Source: Evernia prunastri
Taxonomy: Eukaryota > Ascomycota > Lecanoromycetes > Lecanorales > Parmeliaceae
Assembly: GCA_003184365.1 (NCBI GenBank)
Contig: NKYR01000080.1
Span: 62,001 to 126,000 of the forward strand
Reading direction: 5' to 3'
Length of the DNA stretch: 64,000 bases
The notes beneath the pieces are model-generated. The model searched no databases, was not told the DNA's origin, and worked only from the letters and a program-made list of their open reading frames with translations. Positions 47,156 through 57,684 of the stretch are shown here, piece by piece. How positions within the stretch are numbered: position 1 is the first letter of the stretch; each line of letters begins with the position of its first letter. The translations under genes and the position numbers were made by a program.

Positions 47156-47902
47156 TTGCCTCCTTCGCGCCGGCGTCCTACCTTAGTCCCAAAGGCTAAC
47201 AAGTTAGCGCTGGAACTAAGCTCAAAAAAGTCTAGATCGCTTCGCGGACTTTTGTTGTAGGACGCCTGCTCCAGAAACCCCGTTTTTATCCAAAACGAGC
47301 TTCGTGTCAACAAATTTTTGAATCAATCACAGATCCATCAATTCTCATCAAAACCACTTAGAAATATATACTACGACGCGTAGAATTATATAGCGAATTC
47401 GTTAGTAACAAAATCTAACTCCCTACGGCAATATCCCGCGTTGTATACCTTACTAACCTTCGAGGACAGTTGACACCAGACCTATTACGTTCCCTATCTA
47501 AATGACCTAACCAACGGGTTACCTCTTTCCGGCAACGGGTCTCGGCGCTAGATTTCCTATCTCTCAGCGTCCGAGACCCTCCAAACACGGCATTCAAATC
47601 GAATTATCAATGATAGAAAGGGGGGGAGCATGTTGATCAAAAGTCCTAAACATGCCAAGACTTTTCGGATCCGGACCCGGACCCGGACCCGATAGCCAAA
47701 CTTGGGCCATCTTCCGAATATTACTATAAATTTCAGTATTCTAACTAGGGCAGTCGATTTTCGCTGTAGGCTTGGCATATTTAGAATAGAATACAAGAAA
47801 CAGGGGGTTTTTGGTGCAGACCCCCTGCGGGGACCGACTCACTATGCAGCTAAAAATTAAAGTCACGGTCTAAGCAGGGGGTCGAAAGCTAATGGAGACA
47901 AG
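47156..47902 (+). repeat. Inverted repeat, left arm (747 bp)
   Basis: The reverse complement of 48407-49153, with no length difference and only one substitution noticed (near 47837). It includes a GGGTCC-type hexamer run (about 47665-47690), an 8-bp stem CAGGGGGT...ACCCCCTG (about 47800-47827) and fragments of short frames that are mirrored in the right arm. The arms look like a transposon-derived unit present in both orientations. Confidence 0.95.
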
Positions 47903-48406
47903 AAAATATGATGTGAGGGGGACGAGGGTAGTAGAGTGGAAGACTAGGTGTGAAGGGCGGAAGGTTCAAGGCTGAACCCTGGAAATTTTGAATACACGCT
48001 AAGCTTACCGAAATACACGTTCTCATAGAGTAAATTGAGCAATTAACTTTACTTTCAATTGTCAGAACCGTGCCCAGAGTCAAGTCTAATGGGGGTAAAT
48101 TGAATAAGACAACTAGATAAAGAGCGAATATGTACACAGGAGAAGAGCGCTTAAATACTAGGAAGAATCCCCGCTAGCCTATGTGATAATGAGAATGTGT
48201 CAATGACCAATAAATACTCTATGTGCCTGACACATAGCCATAAACACTCCCTTTGTACCTGACAGCTAGGGTACGTCCGTAACATCAATGGTAGAAAACC
48301 GAAGACGCTTCGTAATCTAAACCACGTACAAATGGATCCCGTAATTACCACTATTCCAGATTATTAATCATGTATGAACCATGTCTAAACCGTTTCTAAG
48401 AACCCG
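47903..48406. other. Unique spacer between inverted-repeat arms (504 bp)
   Basis: AT-rich sequence with no frame over 82 codons and no recognised motif. It would be the loop if the arms paired. Confidence 0.6.
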
Positions 48407-49153
48407 CTTGTCTCCATTAGCTTTCGACCCCCTGCTTAGACCGTGACTTTAATTTTTAGCTGCATAGTGAGCCGGTCCCCGCAGGGGGTCTGCACCAAAA
48501 ACCCCCTGTTTCTTGTATTCTATTCTAAATATGCCAAGCCTACAGCGAAAATCGACTGCCCTAGTTAGAATACTGAAATTTATAGTAATATTCGGAAGAT
48601 GGCCCAAGTTTGGCTATCGGGTCCGGGTCCGGGTCCGGATCCGAAAAGTCTTGGCATGTTTAGGACTTTTGATCAACATGCTCCCCCCCTTTCTATCATT
48701 GATAATTCGATTTGAATGCCGTGTTTGGAGGGTCTCGGACGCTGAGAGATAGGAAATCTAGCGCCGAGACCCGTTGCCGGAAAGAGGTAACCCGTTGGTT
48801 AGGTCATTTAGATAGGGAACGTAATAGGTCTGGTGTCAACTGTCCTCGAAGGTTAGTAAGGTATACAACGCGGGATATTGCCGTAGGGAGTTAGATTTTG
48901 TTACTAACGAATTCGCTATATAATTCTACGCGTCGTAGTATATATTTCTAAGTGGTTTTGATGAGAATTGATGGATCTGTGATTGATTCAAAAATTTGTT
49001 GACACGAAGCTCGTTTTGGATAAAAACGGGGTTTCTGGAGCAGGCGTCCTACAACAAAAGTCCGCGAAGCGATCTAGACTTTTTTGAGCTTAGTTCCAGC
49101 GCTAACTTGTTAGCCTTTGGGACTAAGGTAGGACGCCGGCGCGAAGGAGGCAA
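48407..49153 (-). repeat. Inverted repeat, right arm (747 bp)
   Basis: Mirror of the left arm. Flanking sequences outside the arms differ, which fixes the outer borders at 47156 and 49153. No transposase or reverse transcriptase domain is visible in the arms. Confidence 0.95.
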
Positions 49154-49674
49154 ATATTTTCGACCTTCCGTAAACAACGCCTTCGCGAGAAAATCGTCTG
49201 AATCGATCGAATTTGAAGCTTTTTTCTTTGCGACGTTGATGTAAGAGAGTAGACAGAGATTTCGAGTGTCTCGCTTAACCTTAAATCACATGACTAATAG
49301 TAGATATATACACTTCCGTCTGTGAGAATCAACCATCAAGATAGTTAGAATCGTTGAAAATTTGTATGGTATATATTTCGTTGAAAGATAATAACAGTTT
49401 TGAATAGTTAATCATTGAAAATTTTAACTAGTGGTAATCTTTGAATAGTTTAAATACGGTTTCCATCAACCAAAAGCATGTCTATACCGTTGGAGTATCA
49501 AAACCATTTGAAAACCGTTCGTAAGAATCAGGTCTTTCCTATAAGGTAGGTATTGATATTCTAATTTAGGGCTAAACCTCGGGTTTTGCTTAAATGACGC
49601 ACATAAATAAGCACTTTGCCCAGGATCCTCTCGGATGATGGTCAAGCCCCAAGAGCTGCCAATGCTTCTCTGCC
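49154..49674. other. AT-rich intergenic region
   Basis: About 520 bp, AT-rich at 49260-49470, between the inverted repeat and the binding-protein gene. Possibly more repeat remnant. No gene recognised. Confidence 0.5.
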
Positions 49675-50742
49675 ATGTCTTCTCAACTTCCTTTGCGTAT
49701 AGGTTATGTACCTGGTAAGTCTCTATACTCATCTCTTCTCCCACCACTTCAGATCCTGGCGACCCCTATTCACTGCCTACCCTGCGCCTCTTTCAACACA
49801 CTTTGCTAATATCACCCAGAGCACTTCTCTACGCCCCTTTACTTTGCTCGCGAGCACTTCTCGCTAACATGTACACTCGTCCCCTTTCCCTCCGGCACAG
49901 GCCATATGGTTACATCTCTTCAATCGAATGACATAGACATCGGCATTGGTCTCACCGAGGGTTGGGTAGCCGGCATAGGCAAGGCCCAAGCCGAAAGCAA
50001 AGATGCGGGTTATAAGATGGTGGGCACATATGTGGAAACACCTTTATGTTGGGCAATAAGTACAGGAGCCAAGAGAGAAGATGTGGCCGGAGTGGAAAAG
50101 TTGAAGGGGGCAAAGATGGGTGTCAGTCGGGTTGGTAGGTACGCTTTCCATTCACAAAACTCCAAAACACTCATCGCTGACAATCGGCGTAGTGGATCTT
50201 ACGTGATGGGCTTCGTCCTCGCCGACACCCACAATTGGCTTTCCCCACCTTCTACCTCATCTCCTTCCGTACCCCCGCCCTTCGACATCATTCCCTTGCA
50301 AACCTTCGCCAGGCTCCGCGAAGCAGTCAACGACCGCGCTGCTGACTTCTTTATGTGGGAGCACTTCACCTCGAAACGCTACTATGACAACGGCGAAATC
50401 AAACGCATTGGCGAGATATACACACCCTGGCCGAGCTGGCATATAGTCGCTAGATCTGAGCTCGTCGGAGATGAGCGGATAGAAGAGCTGCTTGAGAAGT
50501 TGAATCTGGGGATAAAGTATTTTGAAGAAGATCAGGAGGAGGCGGTGCAGTACATTAGCACTGAGCTGGACTATTCGGCTGAGGATGCGAAGGAGTGGTT
50601 GAAGACCGTGAAGTTCGCAGAAGATGTGAGGGGTGTGAGGGCGAGTGTGGTACAGGAGACTGTGACCGTGCTCAAGAAAGCAGGGGTGCTGGGGCAGGAA
50701 GTGAGGGAGGAGGGTATGGTTGGGATTCAGAGGAAGGGGTGA
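49675..50742 (+). CDS. Periplasmic-binding-protein-like (Ca3427-type PBP2) protein
   Basis: Exons are 49675-49714, 49820-50138 and 50193-50742, giving 302 aa. The opening MSSQLPLRIGYVPEHFSTPL followed by 'FPSGTGHMVTSLQSNDIDIGIGLTEGWVAGI' is the type II periplasmic-binding fold typical of the Candida Ca3427-like family, related to bacterial ABC-transporter substrate-binding proteins (NMT1/SsuA/ThiY). Further landmarks are 'KMGVSRVGSGSYVMGFVLAD' and 'FFMWEHFTSKRYYDNGEIKRIGEIYTPWPSWHIV'. There is no signal peptide, so it is probably cytosolic; the natural ligand is unknown. The intron-2 border was chosen (AG|GTACGC) to keep the SRVGSGSYV block intact. Confidence 0.88.
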
Positions 50743-51309
50743 CAAGGAGCATATGGCAATCACGGACCGCGGTGTTTGGGCCACAGGGTCTAACCTTCAT
50801 CCTGCGAAGCTTTGGAACCATCAAGCAGCTGGTCCTTTTAGCAGCCCTCCTCTGGCCACAGCGCTGGTAGTTCCGAAATTCCACCATCGAATCGAGAAGT
50901 GTGTTCAGTCTTACTCAGGGCATTACTCTTGTATGAGACGGGTCTGCATCTTTCAATTACTTCCTGAACTCACTCGGTGCTTTATATCGGCTTCAAAGCC
51001 AAGTCTTTGATTAACCATTCGGACACGTAACAGCCGTCGAGGTCCCACCATCAAGAGCCTGTGGCAAGAGGTGCTGAAGGACGACTACCAGGCGATTGAT
51101 AGGTGGGAAAGGCAATAAAAAGGTATTCGTAGCCCCAAGCTTGAGATAACCCATGCTGCGCAAGGCGTGAAGAAGTCTTCACTGATCATCTACAGCCCAT
51201 CACACTGGGAAGTGATTTAGCCATCGATCCGCTCTCCCCACCCTTTTGGCCCCTATTCATGGCTTGGAGACGCAGTCAATCTTGTCCCACTTGGCGCCCA
51301 TCGGTGAGG
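50743..51309. other. Intergenic between convergent genes
   Basis: About 570 bp, no gene recognised. Confidence 0.5.
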
Positions 51310-52167
51310 TCATGACGGACGTGCAATGTGGGAGTAGATAAAGCTTCGCAAATATTCAATGACCGCAGTATGACCATCATATTCCGCGCGCTCAACGGCG
51401 AGCATTCCCCTCGTATCTTTGATCAAAAGATCTGCACCCCTTGCTACAAGAACTCTCACCATATCCAGTTTTGCTGGGTCGGCGGCCTCGTGCAGGGGGG
51501 TTCCAATACCTACGGCCCTAAGATGATAATAATTCTGTAGGCGGGTTTGATACATGGCGTGATTGATCGGAGGCCCTTTGTCGAGGATATTCTCTAGAAC
51601 TTCGAGCTGATCGCGTTCGTTCCGTCGGACGGCATAGTGAGGTAATTGACCATGTTCGATTGATCCACCGTTGTCGAAAGGCAGTCGAATGACCGGAAAA
51701 GGCGCGTTGGGAACGGCCATCGAAAGTGGAGTGAAATCCAGCTCGCATTCGGCATTTGGGTCTGCGGCATGGTCTAGAAAGCACCTGGTGAAATTCTCAT
51801 CTCCGTACGATATCCTATTTTACCATCAGCTCTATCGTCGACAACACGAACGTGAGATGTCTCAGGCGAGAGGCGGTGGGTCACCCCGGCTTATGAGTTT
51901 GTTGTTATCCAACCCCTTTATCAAGAGGCGCTCGAGAAGCGAATAGGACTTAAGTTCGACAGCTGTTCTGACATAATATTCATCGAACGACACCCCGACA
52001 GACATAAGGAACTGAGCAACCGAAACATGGTTGTTCTTCATCGCTGGTATGAAGGCACTGCCGAAACTACTTATTGTCGACCGCTTGTTAGGTGACTTGC
52101 CTCGCCACTCTGACTGAAATATGGCCTGAGCAGCGGCAAGGTTCACCGAAGCACTCGCGGCTTCCAT
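51310..52167 (-). CDS. Ankyrin-repeat protein (possibly 5'-truncated by a stop)
   Basis: Exons 52167-51885 and 51800-51310 give 257 aa from MEAASASVNLAAAQ. Several ankyrin units are visible: 'MKNNHVSVAQFLMSVGVSFD', 'LKSYSLLERLLIKGLDNN', 'LDHAADPNAECELDFTPLSMAV', 'GTPLHEAADPAKLDMVRVLVARGADLLIKDTRGMLAVERAEYDGHTAVIEYL'. The intron (GTGACC donor, acceptor at 51801) is my best choice; another acceptor is possible. Upstream and in the same frame, an ATG at 52377 opens 56 codons ending in TGA at 52209-52207, directly continuous with the frame of the downstream gene. So either translation starts at 52167 or the gene has been cut by a nonsense change. Binding partner unknown. Confidence 0.7.
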
Positions 52168-52206
52168 CCTTTCGATCTCCGGTGGACCCTCGTGGATAGG
52201 CTCTGT

Positions 52207-52377
52207 TCAATTCTCTGGGTCAATCTCCTCCAAGGCTAGGCCATCTACTGCCAACGGCTCACGCTCTGCGAGAAATGCATCCTGATCAAGGCTGATCGAA
52301 GGTTCACGTTCGGTGGGCGCGTACAGCAGTCGGAGGGTCATCGCCAAAGGTGATTGATGAGGCTTGCTTCGTTGCAT
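52207..52377 (-). pseudogene. In-frame upstream segment of the ankyrin gene ended by TGA
   Basis: A 56-codon frame (MQRSKPHQSPLAM...) whose stop codon is followed without frame change by 13 more sense codons up to the ATG at 52167. Composition (Glu/Leu-rich, 'LALEEIDPEN' before the stop) resembles a normal N-terminal extension. It may be a uORF or the original N-terminus. Confidence 0.4.
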
Positions 52378-53165
52378 TGTCGGATATCATCAGGAGCACC
52401 TGAAAGTGAAGATGCGATATTCAGTGATAATCCCTACATCTAACAGGCTAGCGTGCACACTCCGTGTACAAGGAAAGGGATATAAGGGTAGATAATTTTC
52501 AAGAGACCCTGATGGGATTTGGACGAGATTTCGGAAAATATTCCAAATCTGGGGTAGACTCGGGCGCTAAATGCTCCCGAGAGCTCACTAAGGTACCTTA
52601 GTGAACCGCCGATGAAGCGTCGTTCTTCTTCATACTTATACTCCAGATCTATCACAAGAACATCTCCCTTCAGGCCTCATTTGCCGGCCCTGGTGTTTTG
52701 GGGGGGGGGAGGACAATCACTTGACGCCACCAGCGCTATTCGTATGTGCCAAAGCATGAGAGCTCTTTTTTCTTTTGTTGGCCTAAAATCTGCTAGAATG
52801 CCTAAAAGACCACGCCGACTTCCAGACGGCATATACCTGCAAGTTCCTTGGTCTTGCGCCAGAACAAGAACTCGAAGCTGAACCCCGCCAATACACTCAA
52901 AAAGATCTAGGGAGAAGATGCGAGTGATGCGGGGTGCAGGCCATGTGTGCTTCGCTTATTGGGTGCCAATTGATGTGCATCTTCCTGCACACTCTCAAAT
53001 CCCGACGGTACTCGTACGTGTGAAATGATCGATAAAGTTAAGTACTGCCTATCACATGTAGTAATAATGTTGAATTAAATACTACCTCCATGACTGCTAC
53101 CTTTCTTGGAAAATCTCTGCCACGTGTCTGTCCTTCTCTTTTGACACCATTTCGCCTACCCACTC
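52378..53165. other. Intergenic, nothing recognised
   Basis: About 790 bp with a G9 tract near 52700 and a small minus-strand frame (52440-52655) with no motif. Confidence 0.5.
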
Positions 53166-53675
53166 TTACTTACCCTTGTGCTCTTCAATATGGTCATGAA
53201 GATGTCGAGTGTCAAAGAACTGTCTCAACTGAGCAATCTTTCCCTCCGAGTTGAACCGCACCAAGTCCACATGTAGGTGATCGTAGGGTTTATCTGGATA
53301 AGGTCCCCATTCACCAGTTAGTTTCTTTCAACTTCGGAAGATGCATCGATACTCTTTCCCCACGGATACTGACTTACCGGACTTTGAAGTAGCGGTAGAC
53401 AGTGACTCCACCGCAGCCCAAGCCGAGTCACCGCCTCCGATGACACGCAGAACCTCCACCTTAAACGTCTCCATTTTCAACGCCGCGCCGATGGCACCGT
53501 AGGTCCCGTCGTGGAAGCTCTGCGCGGACTGGTGGCGAGCTCCGAGGTGGAAGTCTTCGCCTCCGATTATGACCACGTCGACATTGTCGGCGAGATAGGT
53601 GTTGAAGATGCTTGGGACGTCGCGGTTGGCAAACATCTCTTCGATCTGATAGGCGGTTGGATAGGGTGAAGACAT
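53166..53675 (-). CDS. SnoaL-like/NTF2-fold protein
   Basis: Exons 53675-53378 and 53293-53166 give 141 aa, a typical single-domain NTF2-like length. The start is MSSPYPTAYQIEEMFANRD; an earlier in-frame ATG 55 codons upstream is less likely because its peptide is unlike the family. The pattern 'FANRDVPSIFNTYLADNVDVVIIG' (first helix and strand), 'AWAAVESLSTATS' and 'DKPYDHLHVDLVRFNSEGKIAQLRQFFDTRHLHDHI' (closing strands) is characteristic of SnoaL-like proteins. These include small-molecule isomerases, cyclases and inactive binding proteins, so no reaction can be assigned. Confidence 0.82.
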
Positions 53676-53917
53676 GATGGCTGCTAAGTGAGTATGGGAT
53701 GGTGAAGGAAGCTGGGGATGAGGAAAAAAGAGACGGTATGCAAAGGCCCTATATATACACTTCATTAGAAGCCTCATCTGAGCCCCTCTCCGGATTCCCC
53801 TTTGGGAATTCATTTCATGCCTGGACACGACAACTTGCATCTCAATCTACCGTATGCTCGGACAAGCACGGAGGATTGAGTAGGACTCAACTTGGTGGTC
53901 CATAAACTTTAATAGAC

Positions 53918-54172
53918 GTATGCTCTATGACATTATACAGCGAACACAGAGCAAGAACATGGGGAAAAAAGACGCCAAAAAGAAGAAATGCATGATTCTC
54001 AGCACCAATGCTTGTAGAGTTTGCACACACTCCGCAACCGCTTATGTATGCTCTACGACATTATGCATCTCACAGGGAGCAAGAACACGGGGAAAAAAGA
54101 TGGCAAAAAGAGAAATGCATGATTCTCAGCACCAATGCTTGTAGAGCTTGTACCCACCCCGACACCGCTCAT
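53918..54172 (+). repeat. Tandem duplication, two units of about 127 bp
   Basis: Unit 1 is 53918-54045 and unit 2 is 54046-54172. Shared landmarks include GTATGCTCTA, GGGGAAAAAAGA and a perfectly kept 30-base core around 53990-54020 and 54115-54145. Differences are scattered substitutions and small indels, so the duplication is not very recent. Confidence 0.85.
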
Positions 54173-57100
54173 GCATACTACGTATCCAGGTGGAATACGT
54201 GATGCGTAACCCACAGTATCCACGTCCGAACCCCCGAAAGCTCTCAAATCATCAAAAGACCTTTTATATCGACGTCATCTGCCTGCCTGACGATTTATGA
54301 TGACATTCCTGATCGGCCCTTTAGTTGCCCACTTATTGACCACAGTCTTTCTCCGTAGCAACGGACCACAAGGTCAGTGGTCAGAAGCAAAAAGCTAAGT
54401 TATGCTATCCCCCTTCCAATATGTTCGGATAGCAGGGGCCGCGGGTGGTCATATGTCGGGATCGTCATTCCCGCGGCTCACTGCGGCTCACTTCACACTT
54501 GTGCTTAGGTACCTTACTGCGAGTACGTGGGTGCGGCAAGCTCGAAGTGACCAACCAAAATCGCTAAAGTGAAGTAATTTACATTCGAGGAAGGGGATGG
54601 GACAACTGACGTTAGTTACTCGATATGCACATCGCCCGATTCAGACTTCTGTCCCGGTCACAAGATTCCCGTTCTTTTGATTGCGCTGTTCATGGAGTGA
54701 TTGAAAGCATCATGAGCCCGGCTCTTTCAGCCGTTTTCCTTCTTCTAGTTTCTTTATATCAGATCATGGAGTGATACAGATTATGAAAACGTACCGGGTG
54801 GGAGAAGTGAGACCATGTTTCAGCAAATTCCATACTCTTCCTTGACATGATGTTATTGTGGGACTACTTCAACCATACACTTCGCCGTGACAGAGCGCCT
54901 AACGCTGTCAGACGCTCTTGAATGATATCTCAATGAGTTCTACCGTATGGAGACTACATCCGCCTGCCTATGAGTAGTAGAACCTGAAGCCTCGCAAACT
55001 CCAAACGCAGTCTCCGCAGAACAGAAATCCTAACCCAACTCTATCCAACCCAGCGCAAGATCCGTTCCGTCTCAAATACACAAAACCCCCCCAGCCCCTC
55101 GAACACCCGAGATTCATACCCTCATCTCCTCCTCCACTACCGCAGAGGCTCCAGACTTCAGCATCATCCAGATCACCTAGCTTGCATTAGCACAACAATC
55201 CCCGCGGAAGTTCGCAAATAGCTTGCCTCACCACTCAAAAGGCCGCGGAACCAATCTTGTTCAGCACTATCATAACGAAAGCCAGAGCCAACAGGGCCAG
55301 GGCGAGTATGACTCCGAGGGCGATGGCGGCCTTATCTCCGGGATGAAGTCCTTGGTGCGTGGGACATGGAGGCGGAATGAGGACGGTGTTCGGGGTGGTG
55401 GGGATGGCAGGCATGCTGTGTGTGGTAGGTTGAGGAGAAGAGGGGGCCCTTGGGATGTGGAATAACAGTTTGGAGATCCAGGTGGAGGGACGTGATGCGG
55501 TAGGCAAGGGGGGATGGAGGGAGAGGGAGATGAAAGCAACGAACAGAACAAAAAGGAGCGGGCTTCTGGGGAAGGTGAATTCGAGGATGTGGAGGAGGAC
55601 TAGCTTGTTTCGGGCGCGGCTTTGCGTTTCAAGAGCGGCTGCCTTTGCAGAAAGTCACACCGTGACGGTCTTGGCAAGGCGAACGGAGGAGAGGTAGCCA
55701 ATCGGCCAATCCGTACGAAACGAGTCAAGCGAGGCTGCGAGCTAATTTATCATAGCTGTTGAGAGGCGATATAAGCGGAAAGGCAAGAGAAAACGCGCAG
55801 AGAGTCCAGTAACATCACCATATCTGGATATCATCACAGTGGCATGCGCAATTGTGTACAAATCGCGAGGAACAAAATTATGTATGCGGCCCCGGAATCA
55901 GGTTTAATGGTCCTGATAGGGTGCCTTTGATCTTTGCTGCAAGCTCGCTTTGAGATTTGGATCGTCCTGGAGCGGAGCGGACATATAAATCCGACCTTCT
56001 CAAACGCCAATCTCAGTCCTGTAATGATGCGTCTTGGTAAGATTATCGGGAAACAGCCAAAGCTCCAGAGCTGTTGAAAAAAGATCTTCAGATGCCACGG
56101 TTGAGTCTTGATTGGAGAACCGCTTAAGACGTTGGGGCTCGACACGCTTGTGATATTTTATGCAGGACAGGAAGGATAGGTATTATGCCCAGCTGTCGGG
56201 CTAGGGGTCAAAACACTGAATCAAATCAGACCGCATGACCAAAAGGCTTCCGGAGTAGCAGCGACGAAGTATAGGTCCACGATTCCTAGCTGTTTGTCCA
56301 ATAGGTAAGAATCTAGCCACTCCTTGACTTGTCCTCGGCCGTAAGTCTCCCAGGATATTCTAGCAATCGAGCTTCAGCAGAGCACATTCATCTTGCGGCT
56401 TTGGACCCGCATTGAATGTCGGTGGCCTAGCGTTCATCGATCGCCGCTTAATAAAAGGTAAGGCGCCTCCTCATGAGGTAGCAGTAGCTCCACTAAAGAA
56501 AGCGAAGAGAAGTGAGCTAGTCGAAATCAAGTCTTCACAGCTGACACAATCCCTCAAGGCTCAGATGTTCTTAAAAGTCGATCTACAAGAGATCTTGGGA
56601 AATATCGATCTGTTTCAGTGCTTCGAAACTTGAATACGTAAGCAGAGAGCAGTCTATAAGGCCATAATAATCGTTATTCTAACGTCGACGAAGGTCGCTC
56701 TCAACTTTCGATTCGATCTAAAAAGATATTAGACGTATTGAGAGTCTTTTCGAAGGCTAAGCGACTGGAATTTGGGGTTGTTCTATTTAAGATTTTACAA
56801 AAATAAGGAGACGAATACTTAATCGAGAAGCTTTGCTATGGAAAATCTTGCTGTAAAACGTTGTTGCTTCGCTATCTGTCGAGGGTATTGCTTCGTGTGC
56901 TTCTGTTATCATTTAAAAGAAGCTCAAATTTATAGTATTGTTGTGAGCTTCAATATAGAAGCATCAGCAGAAGTCAAGTTCAGACAAGAGTTGAAGGCCT
57001 AACCTGTGTTGCCCACACCACCAGTCCAGAATGAAAGGTTTACTCTATATTAGCGCGGCACAGCAGCAACCGCTCCCATTTTCCTTGACACACAAAGTCC

Positions 57101-57505
57101 ACGAAAGAGAGTGTGGTCTTCAAAGCCGGTGTTAGGCCTGAATATGGCTAAGGTCCAGAGTCCCGATAGTCTGGCCCCACTTTTTGCACTGTTAGATCGT
57201 CTTCGATATCTTTTTTATTTGACATTTTCTGCTATTCATCTTCTCCTTGGACGGAAAACTAGCACAGATCAATGAACTTGTTGCGCAATTGAGAGAAGAG
57301 AAGGCTGCTCGAGGAAATAGAGATGAGCAAACTTCTTGATCACCTTATTTCAATCTTGTAGAGCTTCATGAAGGAGAGATCCTCCAGCCCACCCTGAACT
57401 CACCCTACTTACTTCAACCTATGCTCCGCGAATAATAAATGAAAAATGAATGAAAACAGAGATGGGAAGCAAAAGCGAGAGAAAGACTGGGTGAAAGAAT
57501 AAGCC
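54173..57505. other. Long gene-poor region, partly degenerate repeat-like
   Basis: About 3.3 kb. One possible small gene is listed at 55235-55507. The part 56400-56960 is AT-rich with many stop codons and several short coding-like pieces, and could be the remnant of a transposon; I could not identify it. The rest holds nothing I recognise. Confidence 0.45.
55235..55507 (-). CDS. Possible small single-pass membrane protein
   Basis: A frame whose C-terminus 'GDKAAIALGVILALALLALAFVMIVLNKIGSAAF' is a clear transmembrane helix with a short tail, preceded by a Pro/Ser/Thr-rich segment. The same frame stays open further upstream to about 55655 and includes a second hydrophobic stretch ('LLFVLFVAFISLSL') like a signal peptide, but has no ATG there. 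The true start, perhaps in an upstream exon, is unresolved, so the start given here is only the limit of the non-ATG frame. Confidence 0.35.
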   Translation of the reverse strand: MPTASRPSTWISKLLFHIPRAPSSPQPTTHSMPAIPTTPNTVLIPPPCPTHQGLHPGDKAAIALGVILALALLALAFVMIVLNKIGSAAF

Positions 57506-57511
57506 AAAAAA
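57506..57511 (-). terminator. Pol III terminator (T6)
   Basis: Six T residues on the minus strand, beginning 4 nt after the last base of the tRNA. This is the standard RNA polymerase III stop. Confidence 0.85.
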
Positions 57512-57526
57512 TAATGGTCCCTACGA

Positions 57527-57535
57527 GGGTCGAAC
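57527..57535 (-). promoter_or_regulatory. Internal pol III B box of tRNA-Ile
   Basis: GTTCGACCC fits the GTTCRANNC consensus and lies wholly in the third tRNA part, not disrupted by the insertions. Its distance from the A box is larger than usual because of the inserts. Confidence 0.85.
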
Positions 57536-57541
57536 TCGCGA

Positions 57542-57610
57542 CTGCAAATGAAAGTTAGAAATTACGAGAAACTTTCATTTTCTGTAGAGTGAAACTATAG
57601 TTTTGCATAC
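57542..57610 (-). other. Spliceosomal-type intron in the tRNA variable loop (69 nt)
   Basis: It has a GTATGC donor, a TTTCTAACTTT branch region and a TTTGCAG acceptor, with length and signals like the protein-gene introns of this window. It lies between AGG and TC of the variable loop. An 11-bp perfect hairpin (57546-57556 with 57570-57580) encloses the branch-site area. Confidence 0.75.
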
Positions 57611-57633
57611 CCTTGGCGTTGCAAATATTAGCA

Positions 57634-57684
57634 CTGGCAAATTATTAGCCGACCAAATCCAATTTACCATTGGTGTTAACATAC
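57634..57684 (-). other. Spliceosomal-type intron in the tRNA anticodon stem (51 nt)
   Basis: It has a GTATGT donor, a CGGCTAATAA branch region and a TTTGCCAG acceptor. It splits the 5' strand of the anticodon stem between its third and fourth base pairs. That is not a canonical tRNA intron position. Confidence 0.75.

Noticed and set aside
47415..48894. Mirrored 60-80 codon frames in the inverted-repeat arms
   Set aside because: They are duplicates of one another because the arms are inverted copies; no reverse transcriptase, integrase or transposase signature.
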